From NCBI RefSeq assembly GCF_022899245.1, contig NZ_JALJAZ010000001.1, forward strand, positions 1,826,001 to 1,890,000: 64,000 bases of DNA. The letters are read 5' to 3'. This document shows positions 17,509 through 26,507 of this stretch, one piece after another. The notes under the pieces were generated by a model, which worked only from the letters and a program-made list of their open reading frames with translations, had not been told where the DNA came from and did not search any database. The stretch comes from Falsirhodobacter halotolerans (GTDB lineage: Bacteria; Pseudomonadota; Alphaproteobacteria; Rhodobacterales; Rhodobacteraceae). Both the position numbers and the translations under genes were made by a program. Every line of letters starts with the position of its first letter. The first letter of the stretch is position 1.

Positions 17509-18569
17509 CAAGGGATGAGCCGGTCAGCGCGCAGCCGGTCGAACAGATCGACGAATGCCTGATCGGTCGCTTGATAGGCGCTAAAACCCTTTTTGCGACT
17601 TTTCGACATGTCCGTAACCACCTCAATCGGGCGGCCGAGGTCGGCATCCGTGTGCCAGGGCGATGCGAGGCGAGACAAATCGCCCTCCGCCAGCCCGTGC
17701 CGCTGCGCGATGTCGGCCCAGATGGGGGCATCGTCCGTCATCTGCTCCTCCAGCGGATGAGGGGTGCCGTCGAAATCCTCGGCGGTGATGCCGAAGGCAT
17801 CCGCGATCCGGTGCCACATCCATTTCCAGCGGAAGACATCGCCGTTGACGATGTTGAAGTCCTCGTTCCGTGCAGCAGGTGTTTCCGCGGCCCAGATGAC
17901 CTGCGCGGCAAGCTGACGGGCGTCGGTCATGTCAGTCAGCCCTTCCCATTGCACGGCAGATCCCGGGAACCGGAACGGCCGTCCCGTTTCGCGACAAATC
18001 GTTGCATAGACTGCCAGCGTCGTGCCCATGTTCATCGCGTTGCCAACCGCCTTGCCGATGACGGTATGAGGACGGTGAATACTCCAAGAGAAGCCGTCAC
18101 GTTCGGCCGCGGCGAAGACCTCATCCTCTTGCGTGTAATAGAAGTTCGCGACGTCGAGACGACCCTGATCTTCGCGGAAGGGCGTTTGCGGCAGGGTTCC
18201 TTTTCCGTAGGCCTCGAACGGGCCGAGGTAATGCTTCAGACCGGTCACCAGCGACACGTGCCGGACTGATTCCGCCGACCGCAATGCCTCAAGGACGTTG
18301 CGAACCATTCCGCCGTTTACCCGGATGTTCTCTGCCTCGGTCGGCATCCGCAGCCATGAGGTCAGGAACACGTGCGTGGGCGCCAGCCCCTCAAGCGCCT
18401 TCCCAAGGGCATCGCGGTCGGTCAGATCGGCAGCGACAGGAAGGACGCCTACCTGATCCTGTGGGTTGCGACTGAGACCATGAACCGCCCAGCCCCGCTC
18501 GACCAGTTGTGCGGCGATTGCGCTTCCCTGAATTCCGGTCGCCCCGACGACAAGTGCTGATTGTGCCAT
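17508..18569 (-). CDS. NAD(P)-dependent SDR reductase, PRISE-like (progesterone 5-beta-reductase/iridoid synthase type)
   Basis: The 353-residue extended SDR has the cofactor loop VVGATGIQGSAIA near the N-terminus, then HVSLVTGLKHYLGPFEAYGKG, FYYTQEDEVF and WSIHRPHTVIG, all features of the PRISE group, in which Tyr and Lys act differently from classical SDRs. A C-terminal substrate domain follows. The ATG at 18567-18569 has GGAGAAAG upstream. It was divergent from the hxlR gene now broken by IS copy 2, suggesting that an HxlR repressor once controlled it. It probably reduces an enone; substrate unknown. Confidence 0.82.
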   Translation of the reverse strand: MAQSALVVGATGIQGSAIAAQLVERGWAVHGLSRNPQDQVGVLPVAADLTDRDALGKALEGLAPTHVFLTSWLRMPTEAENIRVNGGMVRNVLEALRSAESVRHVSLVTGLKHYLGPFEAYGKGTLPQTPFREDQGRLDVANFYYTQEDEVFAAAERDGFSWSIHRPHTVIGKAVGNAMNMGTTLAVYATICRETGRPFRFPGSAVQWEGLTDMTDARQLAAQVIWAAETPAARNEDFNIVNGDVFRWKWMWHRIADAFGITAEDFDGTPHPLEEQMTDDAPIWADIAQRHGLAEGDLSRLASPWHTDADLGRPIEVVTDMSKSRKKGFSAYQATDQAFVDLFDRLRADRLIP

Positions 18570-18678
18570 GATCTTTCTCCATTGCCGTGTTGCCACGCAA
18601 GGTAAGCCCGTGACATTGCCACTTCCAGACGGCACCATTTCGGGACATAGGCACAGGAAGGTAACCAGGATGACGAAA

Positions 18679-20041
18679 GATGCCGTCCCGGGACGTGGTG
18701 TAGCTCATCGTGGGCCTCGCGCTCTTTGGCGGGCCGAGCTGGTCAGTCGCTCTGCGCGGCAGGGAGGCTGACGGTGAGATCATCGCAGACAGGGGCGAGC
18801 GTTTCCAGCGTCATGTAGCGTCCGCGTTGAACGGTCCATTCCTCGGTCTGCTCCATGAGGATCGCACCGACGAGGCGGCGGATCGAAGCCTCGTTTGGGA
18901 AGATCCCAACGACATCGGTGCGCCGCTTGATCTCAGCGTTGAGGCGCTCGATCGGGTTCGTGCTGTGAAGCTTGGCGCGGTGCTGCTGGGGAAAGGTCAT
19001 GTAGGCCAGCACGTCTTCCTCCGCCGTGTCCATCAACGTGGCCAGCTTCGGTATCTTGCCACGCATCTGGTCGGCCACCAGGCGCCATTGGGTCTTGGCC
19101 GCCGCGAGATCGGGCTGGGCGAATGCCGTGGCGATGAAGGCCGAGACGACGCGTCGGCTGTTCTTTCCGGCGTGGGCCAAGGCATTGCGTTGGAAGTGAA
19201 CGCGACAGCGCTGCCAGGTCGTCGATAGCACTCGAGCCGTGGCGGCCTTGATGCCTTCGTGCGCATCCGAGATCACCAGCTTCACGCCAGACAGACCTCG
19301 CCGAACGAGGTCTCGGAGGAATTCGGTCCAGAAGGGCTCGGCCTCAGAGGCGCCGATCGACATGCCCAGCACCTCGCGTCGACCGTCGGTGTTCACGCCG
19401 ACCGCGAGCGTGACCGCGACGGACACGATGCGTCCGCCCTGGCGCACCTTGAGATAGGTGGCGTCGATCCAGAGATAGGGCCATTCGCCCTCGATGGGGC
19501 GGGTGAGGAAGGCGTCGACGCGCTCGTCGATCTCCTCGCAGAACCGGCTGACTTGGCTCTTCGAGATGCCAGTCCCACCCATAGCCTGAACCAGGTCATC
19601 CATGGACCGGGTCGAGACGCCATGAACGTAGGCCTCCTGGATCACAGCCGTCAGCGCCTTCTCGATCGAGCGCCGCGGTTCCAGAAATGACGGAAAGTAA
19701 GAGCCGGTGCGCAGCCGGGGGATGCGCAGCTCGACGCTGCCGGCGCGGGTCTGCCAGTCCCGGTCGCGGTAGCCGTTGCGCTGCGCAATCCGCTCGCCGC
19801 TCTTTTCGCCGTAGTCGGCGCCCGTCTTCGTGCCGACCTCGAGCTCCATCAGCCGCTCAGCGGCGAAGCCAATCATCTCACGGAGCAGGTCGGCATCGGC
19901 ACTCTTTTCCACGAGCGCGCGCAGGTCCATCATGGGCTTGGTCATCGGGTGTAGTCCTCGGTTCAGGTTGGTGGTCACAACCCGACCCTACCGAGAAACC
20001 CGATGGCCACCGCAAGCTACACCACGTCTGGGGACATCATC
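18679..20041 (-). mobile_element. IS256-family insertion sequence, copy 2 (1363 bp)
   Basis: This copy has the same length, orientation and ends as copy 1. The target duplication is TGACGAAA at 18671-18678 and 20042-20049. Both insertions chose targets starting TGACGA, directly after an AT of an ATG-like context. The two duplications differ, so each copy inserted independently and the pair did not move as a composite transposon. Confidence 0.94.
18743..19945 (-). CDS. IS256-family transposase (copy 2)
   Basis: The 400 residues equal copy 1 except for one visible change (RRSIEKAL against RRSVEKAL). The DDE motifs are intact. Its start at 19943-19945 is placed as in copy 1. Confidence 0.94.
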   Translation of the reverse strand: MTKPMMDLRALVEKSADADLLREMIGFAAERLMELEVGTKTGADYGEKSGERIAQRNGYRDRDWQTRAGSVELRIPRLRTGSYFPSFLEPRRSIEKALTAVIQEAYVHGVSTRSMDDLVQAMGGTGISKSQVSRFCEEIDERVDAFLTRPIEGEWPYLWIDATYLKVRQGGRIVSVAVTLAVGVNTDGRREVLGMSIGASEAEPFWTEFLRDLVRRGLSGVKLVISDAHEGIKAATARVLSTTWQRCRVHFQRNALAHAGKNSRRVVSAFIATAFAQPDLAAAKTQWRLVADQMRGKIPKLATLMDTAEEDVLAYMTFPQQHRAKLHSTNPIERLNAEIKRRTDVVGIFPNEASIRRLVGAILMEQTEEWTVQRGRYMTLETLAPVCDDLTVSLPAAQSD

Positions 20042-20496
20042 TGACGAAAGGCACTGTGGAAGAGGATTGGCGCGAGGACTGCGCTCCTCGACGCGTGATG
20101 GAGCTGTTCGCGACAAAGTGGACGAGCATGATCCTCCATACGTTGCACGCCCGTCACGAAGGGGTAGCCCGCACCGGCGTCTTGCACCGCAGCCTGCCAG
20201 GGATATCGAAGAAGATGCTGGTTCAGACGCTGCGGGACATGGAGGGCAGCGGTCTCATCAGTCGTCACGTGGAAAGCGCGGTGCCCCCGGCTGTCGAATA
20301 CCGCCTGACACCTCTTGGCCTTCGGTTCGTGGATCTGGTGAATACAGTATACGACTGGAGCCGCGCCAACTCGGACGCGTTGGACCTGCTTGGCGACCGG
20401 GCAACATCACGGCGAAGGACGCCCCGCACTCCTGACCTCTAGGCTTTTTTTATAGGATCGGTAAAAAGGGTCGTATCCCCAGAGCAGGCTCGGCCT

Positions 20497-20526
20497 AACG
20501 ATCATGGGACAAACCGGTCATTGGAA
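20497..20526. repeat. Dispersed intergenic repeat, copy D (core only)
   Basis: The core ATGGGACAAACCGGTCATTG matches the repeat family. It lies between the broken hxlR gene and the IS5-family remnant, where nothing else is seen. Confidence 0.5.
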
Positions 20527-20575
20527 GCGAACTGGCTGCAAGGGAGGCATAACGATCGCAGTTGGAGCTTCCCTA

Positions 20576-21420
20576 GGTCGTGTTGCCAAAAAGGATTCAC
20601 TTCAGGCTTTGAGCATGATTCAAGCTGTCATCCGCGAGGGAGACTAGCTTGGCACGACACCTTATGTCGGACGAGGAATGGGCATTCTTTGAGCGCTTCA
20701 TCCTTGCCGTCCGCGCCCCGAACGGGCGCAAACCCACCAACCACCGCCTCGTTCTTGATGGCATATTCTGGATCGCACGCACCGGGACTCCATGGCGCGA
20801 TCTGCCGGGGGAGTTCGGCAAATGGTCGAGCGTCTCCGCGCTGGACGTTGGCCAGGCTCTGGGAGGACATCATGGATGCTCTGAACCAGAGCGGGGCCGT
20901 GCCAAGCGCCCTGCAGATGATCGACAGCACCGTGATCCGCGCCCACCATCAGGCAGCGGGCGCTAAAGGGGGACTCCACGACAGGGTTTCGGCCGTTCTC
21001 AAGGTGGCTTTACGACCAAGATCCACCTCCTCGTCAATGCGCACGGGCTTCCCATGAGGACAGAGATCACGCCGGGCCAGACGTCGGACTATCTCGGCTT
21101 CGATCTGGTGATGACGGATAATCTGCCCCGCCCGAGCGTGCTGCTCGCGGATCGCGGCGCGGCTACGATGCAGACAGGATAAGAGACGGCATGGAGGCGC
21201 GCAACGTTTTGCCCGTGATACCGATGCGCAAGTCTCGCAAGAAGCGGATTGGTGTCGATCGTTCGCTGTATCGCCTGCGTAATCTAGTCGAACGCTGCTT
21301 CAACAAACTCAAGAACGCCAGGCGTGTCGCGACCCGCTACGACAAGACGGCGGAAAGCTTCCTCGGTTTCATTGACATCACGTCGATCCGTCTTTGGATC
21401 CGACATTTGTCAACATGACC
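20576..21420 (+). mobile_element. IS5-family (IS427-like) element, 845 bp, decayed
   Basis: The ends are near-perfect inverted repeats: left GGTCGTGTTGCCAAA, right (reversed) GGTCATGTTGACAAA. Both are flanked by TA within CTAG (20573-20576 and 21420-21423), the target typical of the IS427 group. The size fits the group. The interior transposase is frameshifted in several places. Confidence 0.82.
20649..21418 (+). pseudogene. IS5-family transposase, several frameshifts
   Basis: The first frame runs MARHLMSDEEWAFFERFILA to TPWRDLPGEFGKWSSV and is lost. The second frame holds WTLARLWEDIMDALNQ and MIDSTVIRAHHQAAGAKGG (first DDE Asp). The third holds GGFTTKIHLLVNAHGLPMRT and VLLADRG, then an inserted 5 bp near 21155 breaks it, and RNLVERCFNKLKNARRVATR (Glu) closes in a fourth segment. 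Even allowing one programmed frameshift, as in some relatives, the gene is dead. Confidence 0.85.
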
Positions 21421-21454
21421 TAGCAGTCAATCATCCCGCATGGCTTGGTGCTGC

Positions 21455-22366
21455 TTATTTGACCATAGGTTCACTTGCCATTATTTGCAGACGGCCGGTG
21501 GCAAATCTCACGAAGGCGGCGGCGCCTTCGCTCGCCTTTGGACCCAGTGGCTGGACAAAGGAAAGCCGATTCGGCAGTGTGGGCACAAAGGGGCGCACCT
21601 CAATGTCGAGATCGGCGCATTCCCGCATCAGCAGGCCGTTCACGATGGAAACTCCGAGCCCTGCTGCTACTAGGCCGCAGGCGGTCGACACGGAATGCGC
21701 CTCAGCAACGATGTCTTGCACGATCCCGGCGGTCTGGAAGGCAAGATCCACGTCCCGCCGCGGCGCGCGCCGCCATCCCAGTAGCACCAGGGGCACGCCA
21801 CTAAGGTTCTGAACGCGGATTTCGGAGAGCACCGTTAGCGGATGCCCCTTCGGCAGGATGCAAACCGAAGGCGCCGCGATCACCCCACCCAGCTGAAACC
21901 CCGGCTCGCTGAACGGCAGGCGCAGGAGGCCGATGTCCACGCGACCATCGCGCAGCATGCGCTCCGTCGCGTCATAGGGGCCGCACGTCACGTCGAAACG
22001 GAAGCCGGGGTTCTCGGCGCAAAACTCGGCGATCAGGCGCGGAAGCGTCGTGCGGGTGATGCTTGAGGGGACAGAGATGGTAATTAGCGCGCGGGTGCGC
22101 TCTCCACGGCGCATGGCTTTCGCCACCTCGTCCAGGAGAAAGGCACGTTCCAGCACATCGCCGGCCAGCCGTTCAAGTTCCTTGCTCCCGTCTGCGGGAA
22201 TCAGCCGCGCGCGATCCCGCACAAACAGCTGCAAATCGAGATATTCTTCTAGTTGGGTAAGCCGCCTACTGACCGCAGACTGGGATATGCCCAAATATTG
22301 GGCGGCTCCTTGAGTCGATCCGCTGTCCATCACGGCGCGGAACGCCTCCAGATCCTTTAGTTTCAA
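21455..22366 (-). CDS. LysR-family transcriptional regulator
   Basis: The 303-residue protein has the winged helix MKLKDLEAFRAVMDSGSTQG, AAQYLGISQSAVSRRLTQLE and a two-lobed effector domain. It is divergent from the peptide ABC operon starting at 22621, and a perfect T-N11-A dyad lies in the 254-bp gap. It is therefore the likely regulator of that transport/hydrolase operon, with a peptide or amide substrate as probable co-inducer. Confidence 0.9.
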   Translation of the reverse strand: MKLKDLEAFRAVMDSGSTQGAAQYLGISQSAVSRRLTQLEEYLDLQLFVRDRARLIPADGSKELERLAGDVLERAFLLDEVAKAMRRGERTRALITISVPSSITRTTLPRLIAEFCAENPGFRFDVTCGPYDATERMLRDGRVDIGLLRLPFSEPGFQLGGVIAAPSVCILPKGHPLTVLSEIRVQNLSGVPLVLLGWRRAPRRDVDLAFQTAGIVQDIVAEAHSVSTACGLVAAGLGVSIVNGLLMRECADLDIEVRPFVPTLPNRLSFVQPLGPKASEGAAAFVRFATGRLQIMASEPMVK

Positions 22367-22484
22367 TGGTGACCCCTCTCATTCGCCTTCCATGCCAACC
22401 GTCACGAAACCGTTATACTACGGCAAGTTGTCAGGTCGAACGTGCAATAATCTATGCCGGAATCGACACTTTCGTGCCGGGTTA

Positions 22485-22499
22485 ATGCGATATTCGCAT
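22485..22499. promoter_or_regulatory. LysR-type operator candidate between LysR and the ABC operon
   Basis: ATGCGA-TAT-TCGCAT is a perfect dyad with T at 22486 and A at 22498, that is T-N11-A. It sits 118 bp upstream of the LysR start and 121 bp upstream of the permease start, the usual place for a shared LysR site. No second site is obvious. Confidence 0.55.
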
Positions 22500-22620
22500 A
22501 GGTTAAATCGCTTTTCTCATACTATTGCGCGGCAGAATCGATTTGTCGTCTGATCTCCCTGAGCCCCGTATCCAGAAAAAGGAACGCAGCCTTGATCACG
22601 CCCTATCGAATTTGTCCCGC

Positions 22621-23589
22621 ATGATCGCCTTCGTCATCCGCCGCCTTATGCAAGCGATGCTCGTGCTGCTGGTCACGTCAGTTATCGTCTTCGCCGGCGT
22701 CTACGCCATCGGCGACCCGTTGGAGATCCTGCTGCCCGCCGATGCCACGATGGCCGAACGCGCGCAGGTCACGCAGTCCCTCGGTCTCGATCTGCCGCTG
22801 CCGGTGCAATATCTCGGCTTCCTGTCGCGGGCACTGCAGGGCGATCTGGGCATCTCTTTCGTCTACAATCAGCCCTCGATTGATGTCATTCTGCAACGCC
22901 TCCCGGCCACGTTGGAACTGGCATTCTGCGCGCTGTTCCTCTCCCTGGTGCTGGGCATTCCTCTGGGCCTTCTGGCCGGGTTGCGGCCTGGCAGCGTAAC
23001 GGAGGAGACGGTGATGACTGGTTCCATCCTCGGGTTCTCGCTGCCGAACTTCTGGCAGGGCATGATGCTGATCATGATCTTCGCCGTATTCCTCGGCTGG
23101 CTGCCCTCCACCGGGCGCGGACAGACAGGCACCATCCTTGGCATCGAGACGAGCCTTGCGACGATGGACGGCATCCGCCACCTGATCCTGCCGGCGCTGA
23201 ACCTATCGCTGGCCAAGATAGCGCTGGTTATCCGGCTGACGCGGTCGGGCGTGCAGGAAACGATGCCGCTCGATTTCGTCAAGTTCGCCCGTGCGCGGGG
23301 CCTGGCGTCGCGCCGGATCGTGCTGGTCCATGTGCTGAAGAACATCATGATCCCGATCATTACCGTAGTTGGGGTGGAGTTCGGGTCGCTCATCGCCTTC
23401 GCCGTGGTCACGGAGACGATCTTCGCCTGGCCCGGGGTCGGCAAGCTGATCATCGACAGCATCAACATCCTCGATCGCCCCGTGGTCGTCGCCTACATCC
23501 TTGTGATCGTGACGATGTTCATCTGCATCAACCTGATCGTGGACATCCTCTACTCGCTCCTCGATCCCCGCATCAGGAGCCGCCGATGA
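22621..23589 (+). CDS. ABC transporter permease, DppB-like
   Basis: The 322-residue protein begins MIAFVIRRLMQAMLVLLVTS and has the EAA loop FVKFARARGLASRRIVLVHV and a DppB-type C-terminus ending DILYSLLDPRIR. The ATG at 22621 matches family length; the ribosome-binding site is weak. An in-frame start 96 bp upstream adds no family sequence. It is the first gene of a translationally coupled operon, with 4-bp overlaps at each following junction up to the ATPases. Confidence 0.9.
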   Translation: MIAFVIRRLMQAMLVLLVTSVIVFAGVYAIGDPLEILLPADATMAERAQVTQSLGLDLPLPVQYLGFLSRALQGDLGISFVYNQPSIDVILQRLPATLELAFCALFLSLVLGIPLGLLAGLRPGSVTEETVMTGSILGFSLPNFWQGMMLIMIFAVFLGWLPSTGRGQTGTILGIETSLATMDGIRHLILPALNLSLAKIALVIRLTRSGVQETMPLDFVKFARARGLASRRIVLVHVLKNIMIPIITVVGVEFGSLIAFAVVTETIFAWPGVGKLIIDSINILDRPVVVAYILVIVTMFICINLIVDILYSLLDPRIRSRR

Positions 23590-24491
23590 CCGTCCTGTCC
23601 CTCCCGCGCCGCCTGCTTGGTGATGGCGTGCTGAAAACCTCGCTCCACGGCATTCTGCGCAGCCCCAAGGCGACGGCCGCGCTGGTGATGTGCATCCTGC
23701 TGGTCGGCGCCGCGATCTTCGCGCCGCTGCTGGCGCCGCAGAACCCCTACGATCTGATGCAGATTGATCTGTTCGACAGCAAGCTGCCACCGATGTCCGA
23801 GGGCTTTTCCGGCATGACCTACGTGCTGGGCACCGACGGTCAGGGGCGCGACATGCTGTCGGCCATGCTCTACGGGCTGCGCACCTCGCTTGCCGTGGGG
23901 CTGATCGCAGGAGTGATGGCGCTGGCCATCGGGGCCACGCTGGGTCTCCTGTCGGCGCAGGTCGGCGGGCGGCTCGACGCTGTCCTCATGCGGTTCGTCG
24001 ATCTGATGCTGGGCTTCCCGACGATCCTCGTCGCGCTGATGATCCTGGCCGTCTTTGGGCAGGGCACGTGGAAGGTGATCCTCGCGCTCGTCTTCGTGCA
24101 ATGGGCCTATTTCGCGCGTGCCGCCCGCGCGGCGGCACTGGTGGAAGTCAACAAGGACTACATCGAGGCCGCCCGCTGCCTCGGCCTGTCGCGCGCTCGG
24201 ATCCTGTTCGGTCACCTGCTGCCGAATTGCCTGCCACCCCTGATCGTTATCGGCACGATTCAGGTGGCCAGCGCCATCGCGGCCGAGGCGACGCTGTCCT
24301 TTCTCGGCATCGGTCTCCCCATCACCGAGCCGTCGCTGGGGCTGCTGATCTCCAACGGCTATCAGGTGCTACTGGCGGGGCTTTATTGGATCAGCGTGTT
24401 TCCAGGCCTTCTGCTGCTGACGCTGGTGTTCTCGATCAACATCGTGGGCGACCGCCTGCGCGAGGTGTTCAACCCGAGGCTGGTGAAATGA
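23586..24491 (+). CDS. ABC transporter permease, DppC-like
   Basis: The 301-residue protein starts in an ATGA overlap with the DppB homologue. It shows the DppC N-terminal helix (ALVMCILLVGAAIFAPLLAP), the loop LGTDGQGRDMLSAMLYGLRT and the EAA loop YIEAARCLGLSRARILFGHL. It pairs with the upstream permease to form the channel. Confidence 0.92.
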   Translation: MTVLSLPRRLLGDGVLKTSLHGILRSPKATAALVMCILLVGAAIFAPLLAPQNPYDLMQIDLFDSKLPPMSEGFSGMTYVLGTDGQGRDMLSAMLYGLRTSLAVGLIAGVMALAIGATLGLLSAQVGGRLDAVLMRFVDLMLGFPTILVALMILAVFGQGTWKVILALVFVQWAYFARAARAAALVEVNKDYIEAARCLGLSRARILFGHLLPNCLPPLIVIGTIQVASAIAAEATLSFLGIGLPITEPSLGLLISNGYQVLLAGLYWISVFPGLLLLTLVFSINIVGDRLREVFNPRLVK

Positions 24492-25468
24492 GAGAAACTT
24501 CCATGCTGGAATTGCGCGACCTGAAAACGCATTTCTTCACGCCCGCAGGTGTCGTGAAATCGGTCGATGGCGTGTCGCTAACCGTGGCGCGAGGTGAGAT
24601 CCTCGGGCTTGTCGGCGAAAGCGGATCGGGCAAGTCGATTACCGGATTTTCGATCCTCGGACTGGTGGATGCGCCGGGCCGGAATGCGGGCGGGCAGATC
24701 CTGTTCAAGGGCGAGAATCTGGTCGGCATGCCCGAACGCCGGGTCAGGGCCCTGCGCGGCAACCGCATCGCGATGATCTTCCAGGACCCGATGATGACGC
24801 TGAACCCCGTCCTGTCGGTCAAGACCCACATGGTCGAGACGGTGCTGGCCCATGACCGCGTCAGCCGCGCCGAGGCGCTGCGCCGCTCCATCGAGGCGCT
24901 GGCCATGGTCAGCATCCCCCAGCCCGAGCTGCGGATCGAAAGCTACCCGCACGAGTTTTCGGGCGGGATGCGCCAGCGGGTGGCCATCGCCATAGCACTT
25001 TTACACAAGCCCGACCTGATCATCGCGGACGAACCCACCACCGCGCTGGACGTCACGATACAGAGCCAGATCCTCGCGCAGGTGCAGACGCTGTGCCGCG
25101 AACTCGGGATGGGGCTTATCTGGATAAGCCACGATCTGGGCGTGGTGGCCGGATTGGCCGACCGCATCGCCGTCATGTATGCGGGGCGGATCGTCGAGCA
25201 GGGGACGGTGGACGAGGTTCTGGACACGCCCCGCCACCCCTACACCAAGGGACTGATCGGCTCCGCGCCCATCGCGAACGAACGCGGGGCGCCGCTTCAA
25301 TCCATCCGTGGATCGGCGCCGTCGCCGCTGGCCCGGCCCGAAGGCTGTGCGTTCCGCACCCGTTGCGACCACGCGACCGAGGTGTGCCGCGCCGAACCTG
25401 CGGAGTCGCGGGAGGGCCTGCACAGCTTCCGCTGCTTCCACCCCCTCGGATCGGAGACCCGCCCATGA
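24488..25468 (+). CDS. ABC transporter ATP-binding protein, DppD-like
   Basis: The 326-residue protein has Walker A GESGSGKS, signature FSGGMRQRV, Walker B LIIADEPTTALD and the DppD C-terminal domain with the Cys pattern C-x5-C-x6-C (GCAFRTRCDHATEVC) found in oligopeptide ATPases. Its start overlaps the permease stop by 4 bp; MLELRDL at 24503 is an alternative start. Confidence 0.93.
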   Translation: MRETSMLELRDLKTHFFTPAGVVKSVDGVSLTVARGEILGLVGESGSGKSITGFSILGLVDAPGRNAGGQILFKGENLVGMPERRVRALRGNRIAMIFQDPMMTLNPVLSVKTHMVETVLAHDRVSRAEALRRSIEALAMVSIPQPELRIESYPHEFSGGMRQRVAIAIALLHKPDLIIADEPTTALDVTIQSQILAQVQTLCRELGMGLIWISHDLGVVAGLADRIAVMYAGRIVEQGTVDEVLDTPRHPYTKGLIGSAPIANERGAPLQSIRGSAPSPLARPEGCAFRTRCDHATEVCRAEPAESREGLHSFRCFHPLGSETRP

Positions 25469-26502
25469 CCGTTCCTTTTGCCGAGGCGGTCAACGTCTCC
25501 AAACGCTTCACGACCGAGCCGGACTTCGCCGAGAAGATCGCAATCCGACTGGGGGCCGCCAGCCCGCGCCGCACGGTGCATGCTCTGGATGGGGTGGACC
25601 TGTCGATCGCCAAGGGCGAGGTTGTGGGCCTTGTCGGGGAGTCCGGCTGCGGCAAGTCTACTCTCGGCCGCGTGATTGCAGGCATGCTTCCCGCGACCGA
25701 GGGCGAGGTGCGGTTGAACGGTCAGGACCGCAACGCGCTGTCGGGCAAGGCGGCGCGGCGGGCGCGGCTGAACACGCAGATCATCTTTCAGGATCCGATG
25801 TCGTCGCTCAATCCGCGCAAACGGGTGGTGGACATCATCGGCGAGGCCCCCCTTGCGCACGGCTTGGTCCGCCACGCGGAAAAGGAGGCGCTAGTCACGC
25901 GCCTGCTGGAGACGGTGGGCCTCGATCCCTCCATGCGTGACCGCTATCCGCACCAGTTCTCGGGCGGGCAGCGGCAGCGGCTGGGGATTGCGCGCGCGCT
26001 GGCCGTGAACCCGCAATTCCTCGTCTGCGACGAAAGTATCGCCGCGCTCGACATCTCCATTCAGGCGCAGGTGCTGAATCTGTTCATGCGCCTGAAGGAC
26101 GAGTTCGACCTTACCTACCTGTTTATCAGCCATGATCTAAGCGTGGTGCACCACATCTCGGACCGGGTGGTGATCATGTATCTGGGCCGCATCGTCGAAA
26201 GCGGCCCGACCGCCGCGATCTTCGCCGAACCGAACCACCCCTACACGGCGGCGCTCCTGTCCGAGGTGCCGCGCATCGACCGCCGCCACCGCGCCTTCAG
26301 CCCGGTCAAAGGCGAGATCCCCTCGCCTCTGGCGCCGCCACCCGGATGCCATTTCCACCCCCGCTGCCCCTTCGCCACGGAGCGCTGCCGCACGGAGCGC
26401 CCCGCGCTGCGCGACCTCGGCACGGGGCGACACAGCGCTTGCCACCTCAACGACATGGGCGAACGCCCGCGCTTCACGCAAACCGACACCATGGGAGTCT
26501 GA
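25465..26502 (+). CDS. ABC transporter ATP-binding protein, DppF-like
   Basis: The 345-residue protein has Walker A GESGCGKST, signature FSGGQRQRL and Walker B FLVCDESIAALD. It also has the oligopeptide-transporter C-terminal Cys cluster (GCHFHPRCPFATERC). It starts in an ATGA overlap with the DppD homologue. The region between residues 25 and 40 (KIAIRLGAASPRRT) resembles glutathione/microcin-type DppF proteins. Confidence 0.92.
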   Translation: MTVPFAEAVNVSKRFTTEPDFAEKIAIRLGAASPRRTVHALDGVDLSIAKGEVVGLVGESGCGKSTLGRVIAGMLPATEGEVRLNGQDRNALSGKAARRARLNTQIIFQDPMSSLNPRKRVVDIIGEAPLAHGLVRHAEKEALVTRLLETVGLDPSMRDRYPHQFSGGQRQRLGIARALAVNPQFLVCDESIAALDISIQAQVLNLFMRLKDEFDLTYLFISHDLSVVHHISDRVVIMYLGRIVESGPTAAIFAEPNHPYTAALLSEVPRIDRRHRAFSPVKGEIPSPLAPPPGCHFHPRCPFATERCRTERPALRDLGTGRHSACHLNDMGERPRFTQTDTMGV

Positions 26503-26507
26503 CGACG

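Larger units (their letters stand above)
18670..20442 (+). pseudogene. HxlR-family regulator interrupted by IS256-family element after codon 3
   Basis: The gene begins ATGACGAAA (18670-18678) behind an AGGAAGG ribosome-binding site and resumes at 20050 with GGCACTGTGGAAGAGGATTGG. Removing the IS and one TGACGAAA copy restores MTKGTVEEDWREDCAPRRVM through FATKWTSMILHTLHARHEGV and PGISKKMLVQTLRDMEGSGL to a 133-residue HxlR protein. Residues 4-133 are intact. Expression is still possible from a GTG at 20056 if the IS end supplies a promoter. It is the original divergent partner of the reductase at 17508. Confidence 0.9.

Noticed and set aside
15762..20041. Composite transposon made of the two IS256-family copies
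   Set aside because: Each copy has its own distinct 8-bp duplication; a composite insertion would share one duplication at the outer ends only.
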